Part shown: positions 1 to 9,738 of the stretch, piece after piece
Layout: every line of letters starts with the position of its first letter
Position numbering within the stretch: position 1 is the stretch's first letter
Assembly: GCA_964434165.1 (NCBI GenBank)
Contig: CAYSUS010000036.1
Location: 4,404 to 68,403, forward strand
Direction of reading: 5' to 3'
DNA length: 64,000 nucleotides
Source of the DNA: CAYSUS01 sp964434165
GTDB lineage: Bacteria; Planctomycetota; Planctomycetia; Pirellulales; Thermoguttaceae
Translations under genes and position numbers: made by a program
Notes under the pieces: model-generated
Told to the model about the DNA's origin: nothing
What the model saw: only the letters and a program-made list of their open reading frames with translations
The model's database searches: none

Positions 1-1416
1 CCGGGGGACCTTGTCGTCGTCCCACGTCCAGCCCCAGGTGCGGTAGCCTTCAAGCTCGTCGGCGAGCGTGCCGAAGCGGCCCGTCCCCAGCACCTCGCAG
101 CGACTGTAATGGTCGCCGGGAGCCAGCACCCAGAGGCGGTTTCGGGCGGCCCGGGCGAGCTCGCCGAGCCGCTCCGCCTCGTCGGGAGGATCGAAGTCGA
201 ACAGGTACTCCGACGCGTGGTGCGAGCAGTCGTAGAGCCAGAAGCCGTCCGACTGCCACGGCTCCCCGACCTTGCGATCCCGATGGAACCTGGCGTCCTT
301 GGGGCCCTCGAAGCGCGCGGCAATGCCTTCCAGCACGAGCCTGCCGCCCTCCACGGCGAGACGCCGCGCCGGGTTGGTCGAGAACAGCACGTCGCAGACG
401 AAAGCGCGGGGGCCGCCCTCGGCGGCGATCCATCCCGCGGGCCGGGACGAGAGCCCGCCGCCGCTCCACAGCACCTTCTCGCCCGAGCCCGCCCGGACGG
501 CCCCGGGAACGTCCTGATACGTATGATGGAGATAGAGCCCCTGGTGGATCCAGCCCTGGCCTTGCGCGGTGATCGGCTCGGCGGCGCCCAACAGCACGGT
601 CTTGGGGGCGTCGGCCAGCTCCAGTTCGATGGCGGAGCGCCCCGTGAGGATGGCGGTGTACTGATCGGGATTGGAGTTGCACAGCTTGTACTTCACTTCC
701 AAGCGGCTCTTGCCCCGCCAGGCGGTGATCCAGGCCTTGTACCCCGAGCCGAGCGGATCGTCCGCGAACTTGCCGGCGACTTCGATCGTCGCGCGGAGCG
801 GGCCGGCGTAGCGGATCTTGACGGTCTCGGGCGGCCCGGCGGTGAGCCTTCGCCGTCCCCACTTCGCCTTGTCGTCCCATGCGTCGCGCCCCTCGTGCCG
901 GACATAGCTCACGCCGCCCCCCTCGAGGACCGGCCGATCGCCGAGGCGCACCGAGCTCAACAGGCTGAACGGCCTTTGCTTGTCGACGGTGAATCTCACC
1001 GCGCCGGTGTCCACGCGGACTGCTTCCGCCGTGTCCTCCAGCGAGAGCGGCTCGGCGATGCGGACCTCCGGCTCGGCGGCGCGCAGCACATAGCTTTGGG
1101 TCGCCCGGGGCGCCACGTCGTCCTGGAAATCGAGAAGGATCCACCGCAGCGTGCCGTCGGTCTCGACCACCAGGGGAACGGCCTGGCACGGGATCGCCTC
1201 ACCCTCGGCGGAGAACAGGGCGAACGTCTGGTCCGACCGGAAGACGCCTTCGGGCAGCGGCACGCCGCCGGAGATCGGCTCCTGCTGCCGGTCCACCCCG
1301 GCCGATTCCTGGACCGTCAGCGGGACTTCCAAGGGCCGGGCCCGTGCCGGTTCGACCAGCCCTGCCCAACCGATCAGCCCGCAGGCCAGCGCACAGGAGA
1401 TCGCGAATCGAACCAT
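1..1416 (-). CDS. Exported RIFT-barrel (PcRGLX/YetA-like) protein, 3' end cut by window
   Basis: The frame is open from the ATG at 1416 to the window edge (472 codons, no stop), so the C-terminus is missing. An AAGGAGG Shine-Dalgarno lies about 7 bases before the ATG. Residues 1-26 form a signal peptide (hydrophobic core, then an ARA cleavage site). The next segment, about residues 29-60, contains VPLTVQESAGV and GGVPLPEGVF, which I associate with the N-terminal RIFT-barrel domain of PcRGLX/YetA-like proteins related to exo-rhamnogalacturonan lyases. The rest is beta-rich (GWIHQGLYLHHTYQD). A role in binding or degrading extracellular polysaccharide is inferred from the family. It is downstream of two other exported-protein genes on the same strand. 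Confidence 0.75.
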   Translation of the reverse strand, partial: MVRFAISCALACGLIGWAGLVEPARARPLEVPLTVQESAGVDRQQEPISGGVPLPEGVFRSDQTFALFSAEGEAIPCQAVPLVVETDGTLRWILLDFQDDVAPRATQSYVLRAAEPEVRIAEPLSLEDTAEAVRVDTGAVRFTVDKQRPFSLLSSVRLGDRPVLEGGGVSYVRHEGRDAWDDKAKWGRRRLTAGPPETVKIRYAGPLRATIEVAGKFADDPLGSGYKAWITAWRGKSRLEVKYKLCNSNPDQYTAILTGRSAIELELADAPKTVLLGAAEPITAQGQGWIHQGLYLHHTYQDVPGAVRAGSGEKVLWSGGGLSSRPAGWIAAEGGPRAFVCDVLFSTNPARRLAVEGGRLVLEGIAARFEGPKDARFHRDRKVGEPWQSDGFWLYDCSHHASEYLFDFDPPDEAERLGELARAARNRLWVLAPGDHYSRCEVLGTGRFGTLADELEGYRTWGWTWDDDKVPR

Positions 1417-1524
1417 GGCAGAACCTCCTTATCGAGAGCGGCAGCGGGGCTCGCACCGGGCGCTTGGGGCCGACACTGCAGCGTAGCGTAGCAGACCGGC
1501 GCGGCGGAGTCCAAGCGACGCGTC

Positions 1525-2823
1525 CTACCGGGTTCGCAGCACGCGCGCAGTCACCAGGACCCGGCCGTCCGGCTGGTGTTTCTCGTACACGCACAGCAAC
1601 CGGCCGTGGCCGCCGGAGGCAACGGCCGGCATCTGCTCTTCGGGGGCGTCGGTGGCCACGGCGATCGCCTGCGCATCGACGGGCCGCCACCCTGCGACCC
1701 GCGCGGCGTAGAGGTCGGCGCCGGTGAGCATGACCTTCTTCTCCACACGATGCCGCATCCAGACGGCGACCACGTGGCGCCCGTCCCACGCGCATGCCGG
1801 GCGGCCCCAGGGCCAGGTCTCCGCCCTGCGCCCGGCCGCGTCGAGCCAGTTCGGCAGCCGTTCCCAGTTGCCTGCCCGGTCCCGCTGCATCTGCGGGGCG
1901 AGGGAGGGGTCGAGCTCGCCGCTGGGAGGGACCAGGTAGCACCGCATGCCGCCCGGTCCGCCCCATCCCCAGTAGTCGGGCACGGATCGATGGACGATCA
2001 CCAGCCAGCCCTTTTCCGGGACGGCCGCCACCGCCGGCCGCGCCTGGCGCACGTTGCGGACGACCTCGTGGCCCCACTTCGACGGATTGATGGGCCGGCC
2101 GTCCCGGTCGAGCTTCACGCTGGCGACGCGGCCGTCGCCGTAAACGGCCAGGTACGCTTCCCTGCCCCAGGCGATGCGCGGCTGCGGCACGGCGCCCGTG
2201 TCCACCACTTCGCCCCGCTCGCCCGCCGGCGTCACCCGCGCGGCGCAGCCCCGGTAGGCCGACGCCTGGCGGTCGAACGACTGCCACACCACGAGGAAGC
2301 TGCTGCCGTCACTGGCCACGTCGGGCAGGGCCTGCGTCTCGGGGCCGGCACCGAGTGGGATCGGCTTTCCATCGAGCACCTTGCCCGCGGGAGAGACGCG
2401 CGCGGCCAGCACGTCGGCGCCCCGACCGCTTCGCATGTCCTGCCAGACCACCAGGAACACGCCCCCGCCGAAGGCCACGCGCGGGTGCTCCTGGACACCG
2501 GCGTCGGCCTTGGCAACGGCGTCGGCCTTGGCAACGGAGATGCCGCCCGGGCTGAGCACCTCGCCGTCGGGCGCGACGCGGGCCGCGTAGATCCGCGAGG
2601 CGCCGCCCTCGCCGTGCCAGCCCTCCTGCCAGACCACCAGGTACACGCCCGCGCCGAAGGCCACGTGCGGCCCGCGCTGGAAGCCTTCGCCCGGCCCGTC
2701 CTCCAGGAGCCGCAGCGCAGGTCCGACCCGAATGGCCTCTTCCTCCGCGGCCGACGAGCCCGCCGGACGCGCCGCGCAAGGGATCAACACGATCAACACG
2801 AGAAGCCCCGGGGATCGGATCAT
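1525..2823 (-). CDS. Exported beta-propeller-like repeat protein
   Basis: The product is 432 residues. The start at 2823 overlaps the stop of the upstream NHL gene as ATGA, which indicates translational coupling; a longer reading from 3084 has an unlikely arginine-rich N-terminus. A signal peptide (about 1-26) is followed by repeated blade-like units, each with a strand such as YLVVWQ (61-66) or FLVVWQ (123-128 and 176-181) followed by AARV(S/A)PxG. Weaker copies continue to the C-terminus (AVWMRH, LLCVYEKH). This pattern fits a six- to eight-bladed propeller, but I do not recognise a named family. No catalytic signature is visible. A perfect 18-base tandem duplication gives VAKADA twice (97-108). 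Confidence 0.8.
   Translation of the reverse strand: MIRSPGLLVLIVLIPCAARPAGSSAAEEEAIRVGPALRLLEDGPGEGFQRGPHVAFGAGVYLVVWQEGWHGEGGASRIYAARVAPDGEVLSPGGISVAKADAVAKADAGVQEHPRVAFGGGVFLVVWQDMRSGRGADVLAARVSPAGKVLDGKPIPLGAGPETQALPDVASDGSSFLVVWQSFDRQASAYRGCAARVTPAGERGEVVDTGAVPQPRIAWGREAYLAVYGDGRVASVKLDRDGRPINPSKWGHEVVRNVRQARPAVAAVPEKGWLVIVHRSVPDYWGWGGPGGMRCYLVPPSGELDPSLAPQMQRDRAGNWERLPNWLDAAGRRAETWPWGRPACAWDGRHVVAVWMRHRVEKKVMLTGADLYAARVAGWRPVDAQAIAVATDAPEEQMPAVASGGHGRLLCVYEKHQPDGRVLVTARVLRTR
2501..2536 (-). repeat. 18-bp perfect tandem duplication inside a coding region
   Basis: Bases 2501-2518 and 2519-2536 are identical (plus strand GCGTCGGCCTTGGCAACG). The duplication is in frame and gives VAKADA-VAKADA in the propeller-like protein. 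Confidence 0.95.
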
Positions 2824-4011
2824 GGCCGGTCCTCCTTCTGCATCGACGCCCGCCACACGCCGTGGTGCGAGGCCGACACGAGATAGACCCCGCCGTCGGC
2901 GTCCACGGCGGCCACGTTGCTCCAGACCATCTGCACGTCGGCGGCCGGCACGCCCGACGCGTCGAGCGGCCACGGGCCGTTGCCGCGCCGGCCGACAACG
3001 GTCCTTAAGGCGCCGTCCTTGAGCCACCGGAACCGGTGCTCGTCGGGCCCGCCGCACCACAGGGCCTCGTGGACGGGGTCCCACTTCACGTAGGCGCAGC
3101 CGCTATTGAAGCTCGCCTCGGTCCGGGCCGATCCGTCGGCATGCTTGTTGAACCGGGCATGGCCGCGCGGCACGCCGGCCACCGTGGTCACCGTGCCGCT
3201 CTCGAGGTCGATTCTGCGCACGGCGAAGTGCCAGTGATCGGCGACGTAGAGCGTGTGGTCGTTTTCGCCCAGGGTGATGTGGCCCGACATGTCGGTGATG
3301 GCCATGCTCGCCCCGTCCAGCGGACCGTCCACCGGCTCCGGTCCGCCGGCGAAGCGGGCCAGCGTGGTCACCTGGCCCTGGTCGACCTTGCGCAGCAGCC
3401 GCTGATCGTCCAAGAGGTAGATCGTGCCCTTCGAGGTAACGGCCAGGCTCGTCGGCCGGGCCGTCGGCGTCGCCCGTGCGGTTCGGATCGCCCGCGATCG
3501 TCTCCACGCGCCAGCGGCCCTCGCGCCGGTAGAGCCGGCGGACCACGGGAATCGACGTATGGACGAAGTACAGGCTGTCGTCGCCGCAGGAATAGACGAG
3601 GCTGTTGCCGCGCGTGCCGACGAGGATCCTCGCCCGCCACGCGGGGCCGTCGGCCAAACTGGAGCCGCCGCCCGCGACGAGCCGGAGCCGGCCGTCGGGC
3701 GCGACGCGCACGATCTGATCGTGGGCCCACTTGCGCCCCGTGGCCAGGAATACCGATCCGTCCGGAGCCGGGGCCACCGCGCAGCGCGTCAGCCCGCCGG
3801 CCTGACGCGCGGGACCCTGCACGAGCACCGGTCCCGCGGTGCTGTTGCCGGCGAACCGATCGACCTGCCAGGCCGGGGCCGAGGGATCGAGCCGCAGTAG
3901 CTCGCTCGGCTGCGACGGCCGAGTCCCCTCCTCGGCCAACCCGAGCGGAGCGCCTGCCGCCCCGACCAAAGCAGCCAGGACCCAAGCCAGACGAACGTCA
4001 TCGCGCCGCAT
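2820..4011 (-). pseudogene. NHL-repeat exported protein with apparent frameshift
   Basis: The ATG at 4011 opens a frame with a signal peptide (MRRDDVRLAWVLAALVG onward, about 26 residues) and NHL-propeller sequence (DGSVFLATGRKWAHDQIVRV, VETIAGDPNRTGDADGPA). At about 3450-3465 this frame turns into arginine-rich low-quality sequence. The sensible continuation (SLAVTSKGTIYLLDDQRLLRKV, then YVADHWHFAVRRIDLESG) lies one base further along and runs to a stop at 2820. The normal spacer between DGPA and the next blade is also shorter than expected, so a small deletion with a frame change is likely. It may be a real lesion or an assembly error. The intact ancestor would have about 397 residues. The stop overlaps the downstream start. 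Confidence 0.7.
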
Positions 4012-4625
4012 GACGGCCCCCTTTCGGTTCGCAGTTCTCTGGAGGTCGTGCCAGGTCGAGCGCCGGCCCGCGCCCACTATTCTGGGCCGGGGCGCATGGC
4101 GGCACAAGCCTCTCCTGCGAGGCGGCCCGAAGCCAACGGGCGCGGCTCCGGGCAGGAACCTCACGGGGAGACCCGTCCGGGTCGCTTCGACTGCAGGGGC
4201 GTGCACCGCAGCCTGCCCGGTGCGCAGAACGGCCGCCGCAGCGCCGGCGAAGGCCGGAGGCGCGGCGTAGATCGGCGGATTCGCCGTGGTCCTGCTGGGC
4301 ACGGCGGCGCGGAGGTGATGTGGCTTGGCGGTCGCACTGGTAAGATGAAGGAGTCGCGATGGACGCGGAGTCGTTCTGCTACGGGCCGAAGTCGTGCCGG
4401 TTCCACAAGGCCGGCCCCACCAGGACGGTGCCCGGCCGAAACGGGATGACCTAGGAGGAGCAGGACTGGGTGGACGAGGTGAGCATCGCCCATCGCGGGG
4501 ACGACGACTGAATCGCATTGCGCGGTTCCGGGAGAAGGAGGCGGAACCCATTGGTGCGAAGCACCCTTCGGGCCGCTGGGGGCAGAAGGACCTGGCCCCT
4601 TTTCGCTCCCTCAGGGCGCCGAAGC
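4012..4625. other. 614-base intergenic region, no convincing gene
   Basis: This stretch separates the start of the NHL gene from the end of the next minus-strand gene, so it should hold the promoter of the three-gene exported-protein set. I see no clear sigma-70 boxes. On the plus strand a 31-codon frame at 4359-4454 has an AAGGAG site 6-7 bases before its ATG. It ends at TAG, after which the same frame stays open for 18 more codons to 4511. It may be a remnant and is not called as a gene. Confidence 0.4.
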
Positions 4626-7247
4626 CTACCGCGAGCGCTCCGCAGATCCCCTCTCTGCGCCCATCATTTCACGGACCATCGCCAGGTTTCGTTTCGACGG
4701 TTCGTGGCCGGGACAGACTCGCATCGCCTGCCGATACAAGGCAACGGCTTCGTCATACCGTTCTTGCTGAGCCAGGAGATTGGCCAGGCTGCAGCACGCT
4801 GCGGCGTTGTAGGGCAGAAGTCGAACCGCCACCCGCAGGCGCTCCTCCGCTGCGCGGGGCCGCGTCTTCGAGAGGAGGACGGCCGCGTTGTTGTGGGCTT
4901 CCGAGAAAAACGGGTCCTCTTGAATCGCGGATTCGTAACAGCGTGCGGCGAGGTCCGGCCGCGTGCTTCGGAGGGCGTTTCCGAGGTAGAAGTGCGCCTC
5001 GGCAAGCTCGGAATCCGTCGAAACGGCGCCCCGCAGCAGATCGGCGGCTTCGGCGGAGCGCCCTCCCGCGAGCAGTTCCCGCCCCACGAAGGTGAGAACT
5101 GCCGCTGAGCGCTCCTCGGCCAGAAAGGCGCCCCCGGGCATGCCGTCTCGCCGGCGGAACGATTGGGCGACCTGAGGGAGGACAGCACCTAGATCCGATC
5201 GATCGGCGACGCACCATCCTGTCGCCCTCAGCGCGCCGTCACAGACCGCAAGCGAGACCATCCGGAACGGCGGTACAAGTGGACCACAGACCCTCGCCAA
5301 GTCTCCTTCTTCGGAGCACTTCCATACACGCTTGAGCGTGTGGGAGGAAAGAAACGCCGGCAAGGCACGGATTTCGAAGTCGGGCGAGACGAGCAGATCG
5401 TCCCGGCCGATCTCGGCCCGCTCGAAGAAACGCTCCATCGCAGCGAGGTGGGGACTGGGACGAGGGAACACTCGCCTGTATTGCCCGTGGGCATGGAGGG
5501 CGAAGCCCAAAGAGGCGACAAGTGACACCGAAGCCACCAGCGCGGGGACCGCACGGACCGCCCTCGACCGAGGCTTCGCGCCGCCCCCAGCGCGTCTCTT
5601 AGTGACAACCAATACTGCGGCCGCCGGCACGAGGACGAAGGGAATCAGCGCCAGAGCGAAGGAGAGCTTCAGTACCGAAAAGGCATGCTGCGCCGAGTGT
5701 TGCCAGAGCACGAGCATCTGAAGCAAACACGGCAGCGTCACATTGGCCGAGAGTGCGAAGACCGGGCCCAGGCGGTCTCGCACGTGCCCGGGAGTACCGG
5801 GCGCGAAGCTCCAGAAGGCGAGCCCCAACAGCATCGTGGCACTGCCGACCAGGAGTGGCGCTGCCAGTGCGCCATAGGACCAATCCATGTGTTCGCGGAC
5901 GATAATTGTCACACAATCCGCGAACGATTCACGCATATTCGCCCCTAGTCCCGCGCGACTCGCGCCTCGCTGGAAGAAAGCGGAGAATCCTCCGACGTAG
6001 TGAAGCTGGCCAAGAAAGAGTGCCGCGGCAACCGCCGCCGGCGACCAGAATGCAAAACTGGATGCCAGGAACGCTCTCGCACTGCGCGTCGGTATCTTGC
6101 TCCGAAAGAGTCGTACCGCGTAGAACGTCAGGCCCACGAAGACGAAGAGCCAGTCTGTCAGGTATCCGAGGAGGAACGCGACCCACTGAACCGCCGCCGC
6201 GCCCGGAAGAAGCCGTCGCGGTAGCGCCGAGCGCGGCAGCACCTCCAGGAGAAGACAAACTGCGAACGGCAACAGGACGCCCGTGTCCATTGCGTACACA
6301 TTCTGAAGGAAATAGAGCGGACCCGGACATAGCAACGCGACCACGGGCGGGATCGCGGCGAACAACACCGCGCTCAACGCGGAGATGCCGCTACGGATCA
6401 GCGCGACGTAGGCCACGAGCGACAGAAGCCACGCAATCGAAAAGTGGCTCGCCAGGTTGTAACCCATGATCATGGCCGGATTCGGCTCTTGCCCGGTCAC
6501 CCGCGAAATCGCGTAGATCGGCAATGTCGATCCCGGCGGATAGGAAACATACGGCTCGCGACCGGCTAGCGTCGGGAACTCAATCGACTCGGGGTTCTCC
6601 AGGAGCGCAAATCGCAAGTGGAGGGCCCCTTCGCGGTACCAGATCCGCGACCACTTCAGGGTGCTCGCCGTCAACTGTTGCAGTGACCAATCGACGTCGG
6701 AAACGGTGCCGAACCAGGGACGACGAATGTGCACCGTGTAGCTGAACACCGCAACCGTGACCAGCGTGAGCAGGCCTACCCCAAACGCATGACCTGCCCA
6801 CGCTTTGTCAGCCCCCGGAGGGTTCCGTTGCCCCTGCGCTGCGTTCAAAGGCCGCGCGTCGTCGGAGGCTCCTCCAGCGGCTTCAACCGTGCAAGTCGAT
6901 TCGCTCACGACTTCACGTCCTCTGGGGATCGCTGGGCCAGTGTCTTGGGAATTGCCGAGAAGGCGCGGCGCGGAAAGCCACTCCGTAGGCGACGCGCAGA
7001 AGCGGTTATCTGCTGCGGGGCACGTGCTGTCAATGGTCCGTCGCTTCGCCCCGTCGATGGCTGCCGTGCTGGAGGGCGTCGGCGCGAGCCCTCCGCCGAA
7101 CGGCTGTGCATGTTCGGTCGTGGCTTGGGAAGTCTGCACGGGCTCTTCGTCCAACCATCGGAGGTGCACGATGCCGGCACGCCGGACGAAGTCGTATCGG
7201 CCCCCTAGCCGCCCTCGGCTTTCCGCCCACTTGACAGCCGCCATCAC
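4626..7247 (-). CDS. Polytopic membrane protein with C-terminal TPR repeats
   Basis: The product is up to 873 residues. The first 150 or so residues lack hydrophobic segments and look low-complexity. The true start may be an internal GTG nearer the first membrane helix (around GVGLLTLVTVAVFSYTV), since no ATG lies between. The central part carries roughly ten transmembrane helices in a GT-C-like arrangement, with a lumenal motif after the first helix (WFGTVSDVDWS) and YPPGSTLPIYAISR. The last 150 residues contain three to four TPR units (AEAHFYLGNALR, SEAHNNAAVLLSK, AAACCSLANLLAQ). By analogy with TMTC and other PMT-TPR proteins it could be a membrane glycosyltransferase or a glycan-handling scaffold. 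No specific activity can be assigned. It is transcribed away from the glycan cluster to its right. Confidence 0.75.
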   Translation of the reverse strand: MMAAVKWAESRGRLGGRYDFVRRAGIVHLRWLDEEPVQTSQATTEHAQPFGGGLAPTPSSTAAIDGAKRRTIDSTCPAADNRFCASPTEWLSAPRLLGNSQDTGPAIPRGREVVSESTCTVEAAGGASDDARPLNAAQGQRNPPGADKAWAGHAFGVGLLTLVTVAVFSYTVHIRRPWFGTVSDVDWSLQQLTASTLKWSRIWYREGALHLRFALLENPESIEFPTLAGREPYVSYPPGSTLPIYAISRVTGQEPNPAMIMGYNLASHFSIAWLLSLVAYVALIRSGISALSAVLFAAIPPVVALLCPGPLYFLQNVYAMDTGVLLPFAVCLLLEVLPRSALPRRLLPGAAAVQWVAFLLGYLTDWLFVFVGLTFYAVRLFRSKIPTRSARAFLASSFAFWSPAAVAAALFLGQLHYVGGFSAFFQRGASRAGLGANMRESFADCVTIIVREHMDWSYGALAAPLLVGSATMLLGLAFWSFAPGTPGHVRDRLGPVFALSANVTLPCLLQMLVLWQHSAQHAFSVLKLSFALALIPFVLVPAAAVLVVTKRRAGGGAKPRSRAVRAVPALVASVSLVASLGFALHAHGQYRRVFPRPSPHLAAMERFFERAEIGRDDLLVSPDFEIRALPAFLSSHTLKRVWKCSEEGDLARVCGPLVPPFRMVSLAVCDGALRATGWCVADRSDLGAVLPQVAQSFRRRDGMPGGAFLAEERSAAVLTFVGRELLAGGRSAEAADLLRGAVSTDSELAEAHFYLGNALRSTRPDLAARCYESAIQEDPFFSEAHNNAAVLLSKTRPRAAEERLRVAVRLLPYNAAACCSLANLLAQQERYDEAVALYRQAMRVCPGHEPSKRNLAMVREMMGAERGSAERSR

Positions 7248-7550
7248 GTCCGGCCGTGTCCCCTCCTGGTCTGCTAACTCAACCGCCGTTCCTTGGGGGC
7301 TGCTGACACGACAACCCTAACGCCAAGGCAACCAAGCGCTAACAATCCGGGCTTAGATTGGGGGTTCGCACTCGGGCGGCGGGCGCTGCCAGGGGGGATC
7401 CCGGGCGGTTGAACAAGCGCCTCCGCTACCGCGTACTTGGACGCTCGGTTGCGAGCGATGCTCCGCATGGGTTGCAGCGAGGGTGCCACCCACAGGGACG
7501 GAGTGCGCCACGACGGACAGCGCGGCGTTTGATGAACCTCTGATCTGACA
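7248..7550. other. Divergent intergenic region (303 bases)
   Basis: This lies between the minus-strand TPR membrane gene and the plus-strand wlbA-type gene, so it should carry both promoters. It is lower in GC around 7290-7360 than the flanking genes. It contains the 11-mer CACGACAACCC at 7307-7317, which recurs in the other divergent intergenic region at 47138-47148. I found no gene, strong terminator or RNA structure. Confidence 0.4.
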
Positions 7551-8522
7551 ATGACTTCCCCCGCCAACTTCGCCCTGATCGGGGCGGCCGGATTCGTGGC
7601 CCCGCGCCATCTGCGGGCGATTCGCGACACGGGCAACAACCTGGTCGCCGCGGTCGATCCCCACGACTCCGTCGGCGTGCTGGACGAGTACTTCCCGCAC
7701 GCCCGATTCTTCACGGAGATCGAGCGGTTCGACCGCTACCTGGAGAAGCTCCGTCGGCAGTCCGACGCCGGGCGCGTGCGGTACGTGAGCATCTGCTCGC
7801 CCAACTACCTCCACGACGCCCACGTACGCATGGCCCTGCGGGTCCGCGCGGACGCGATCTGCGAGAAGCCCCTGGTCATCAACCCCTGGAACCTCGACGC
7901 CCTGGCCGACCTGGAGGCGGAGTTCGCGTGCCGCGTGTACACGGTCCTGCAGTTGCGGCTGCTGCCGGCCGTGGTGCGACTGAAGGAGGAGCTGGACGCC
8001 GGCGTGCGGTCGGGCGGCCATGAGATCGACCTCGCCTACATCACGCGGCGCGGGGCGTGGTACCACGCCTCGTGGAAGGGGTCCGAGGAGCGCTCTGGCG
8101 GGCTGGCCATGAACATCGGGATTCATTTCTTCGACCTGCTTCTGTGGCTGTTCGGCCCCGCGCGCCGCCTTCACCTGCACGTTTCGGCCCCGGAGAAGAT
8201 GGCCGGGATGCTCGAACTGGACCGCGCCGTGGTGCGGTGGTTCCTCTCGGTCGATGAGACGGACCTGCCGGCCGAGGCGCGGCAGAAGGGCAAGCACGCG
8301 TTCCGCTCCATGAAGATCGACGGCGAGGAGCTGGACCTTTCCAGCTCGTTCACCGACCTGCACACCGAGGTCTATCGCAACGTGGTGGCCGGCCAGGGGT
8401 TCACCATCGCCGACGCCCGACCGGGCATTGAACTGGTCTATGCCCTTCGCCAACTGCCCGTCACCCCGCGGCGTGAGCCGATTCCCGGCAGGTTCCATCG
8501 GGCCGAGGCGGCCCCGGCCTGA
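7551..8522 (+). CDS. wlbA: UDP-N-acetyl-glucosaminuronate 3-dehydrogenase-type oxidoreductase (WlbA/WbpB family)
   Basis: This is a Gfo/Idh/MocA-fold protein of 323 residues, the usual WlbA length. The Rossmann loop is GAAGFVAPRH (11-20), followed by the WlbA-like segment NNLVAAVDPHDSVG. The EKP motif is at 105-107 (CEKPLV), and GLAMNIGIHFFDLL around 184-197 supplies the active-site histidine (H192). The family oxidises C3 of UDP-GlcNAc-uronate with NAD, the step before 3-amination in UDP-2,3-diacetamido-uronate synthesis. No partner aminotransferase or acetyltransferase is adjacent; a DegT aminotransferase lies at 50856 and an epimerase at 22982. The upstream ribosome site is weak. The family call is firm; the exact substrate is inferred. 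Confidence 0.85.
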   Translation: MTSPANFALIGAAGFVAPRHLRAIRDTGNNLVAAVDPHDSVGVLDEYFPHARFFTEIERFDRYLEKLRRQSDAGRVRYVSICSPNYLHDAHVRMALRVRADAICEKPLVINPWNLDALADLEAEFACRVYTVLQLRLLPAVVRLKEELDAGVRSGGHEIDLAYITRRGAWYHASWKGSEERSGGLAMNIGIHFFDLLLWLFGPARRLHLHVSAPEKMAGMLELDRAVVRWFLSVDETDLPAEARQKGKHAFRSMKIDGEELDLSSSFTDLHTEVYRNVVAGQGFTIADARPGIELVYALRQLPVTPRREPIPGRFHRAEAAPA

Positions 8523-8751
8523 GGCTCCCGCATGCCTGCTCCGACCCGTTTTGCCTCCTGCGCTGGCGAAGGTGTGAATATCGGGGTCGGCGCGGCCGAC
8601 GTTATTTCGTCATTGAGATCATGACCGAACGCTGGCGGGCACAATATCACGCGTTGACTGGCGCGCGGCGCTCCCTCCAGGGCCTGGATCCTGGCGAGTC
8701 GGAAGAGCACGCCGCCTGCTGCCGGCGCAGGGCGCAGTTGGACGCCGCTGG

Positions 8752-9711
8752 ATGACCCCGATGGAATCCCCCGCAAGCTCGATGCCGGTGGAGCTCGACG
8801 AGCCGGTCGGAACCGCAGCCGAGCCTTCGTCGTCTGCCTCGGCACCCGAGTCACCCCCGCTCGGAGACGAGCCGACGATCGTCATCGACTCGCGCACGCG
8901 CTGGTACCATCTCGACCTTCCGGAGTTGTGGCGCTACCGCGAGCTGCTGTTGTTCCTCGCCTGGCGCGATATCAAGATCCGCTACAAGCAGACGATCCTC
9001 GGCGTGGCCTGGGCCGTGCTCCAGCCGCTGGCGACCACGGGGGTCTTCGCCATGCTCTTCGGCCTCCTCTTCGGCCGCGGCAACGAGCCGAGCGCGCCGG
9101 GCGTGCCTTACGTGCTCTCGACGTTCTGCGCCATGTTGCCCTGGCAGCTCTTCGCCGAGTCGCTCGCGCGCGCAAGCGTCAGCCTCATCCAGAGCCGCGA
9201 GATGATCACCAAGGTCTATTTCCCCAGGCTGATTCTGCCCGCCGGGGCGATGCTCTCTTCGATTGCCGATTTCGCGATAGGCCTGATTGTGCTTGTGGCC
9301 ATGCTCGCCTGGTACGGCGTGATGCCCTCCTGGCCCGTCCTGACGCTTCCCTTGTTCGTGCTCTTCGCCGTGGCGGCCTCGATGGCCGTGGGCCTGTGGC
9401 TGTCGGCCCTGGCCGCGATCTACCGCGACTTCGAACACGCTCAGCCGTTCATCATCCGCCTGGGCATGTTCGTCAGTCCCGTGATCTACTCCACGGCGAA
9501 CCTTGCCGATCGTCTCCCGGACTGGGCCCTGTTCCTCTACGGCCTGAACCCCATGGCCGGCGTGATCGAGGGGTTTCGCTGGGCGCTGCTCGGCGCGGCG
9601 GAGCCGCCGGGCCTGGTCCTCATCCCGTCGATCCTCATGACCGCCGTCTTGCTGGCCAGCGCACTGTTCTTCTTCCGCCGCATGGAAGAGACGGTGGTGG
9701 ACGTCATTTAG
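8752..9711 (+). CDS. wzm: ABC-2 type polysaccharide export permease (Wzm-like)
   Basis: The product is 319 residues with a 45-residue disordered N-terminal extension rich in Pro, Ser and Glu. The permease core follows, with WRYRELLLFLAWRDIKIRYKQ and LGVAWAVLQP, diagnostic of the TagG/Wzm/KpsM-type permeases. About six membrane helices follow, with the conserved AIYRDFEHAQPF segment before the last ones and FVSPVIYS. The family translocates undecaprenyl-linked or lipid-linked polysaccharide across the inner membrane together with the Wzt ATPase encoded immediately downstream. The ATG at 8752 is followed by a second in-frame ATG at 8761, and either could be used. Confidence 0.92.
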   Translation: MTPMESPASSMPVELDEPVGTAAEPSSSASAPESPPLGDEPTIVIDSRTRWYHLDLPELWRYRELLLFLAWRDIKIRYKQTILGVAWAVLQPLATTGVFAMLFGLLFGRGNEPSAPGVPYVLSTFCAMLPWQLFAESLARASVSLIQSREMITKVYFPRLILPAGAMLSSIADFAIGLIVLVAMLAWYGVMPSWPVLTLPLFVLFAVAASMAVGLWLSALAAIYRDFEHAQPFIIRLGMFVSPVIYSTANLADRLPDWALFLYGLNPMAGVIEGFRWALLGAAEPPGLVLIPSILMTAVLLASALFFFRRMEETVVDVI

Positions 9712-9738
9712 CCGTACGTTAACCCGGTCCTGTCCCCC

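Noticed and set aside
109..1491. Long plus-strand open frame opposite the first gene
   Set aside because: The minus strand gives a signal peptide, a perfect Shine-Dalgarno site and a coherent RIFT-barrel sequence; the plus-strand product is Arg/Gly/Ala-rich and looks like an antisense shadow of GC-rich DNA.
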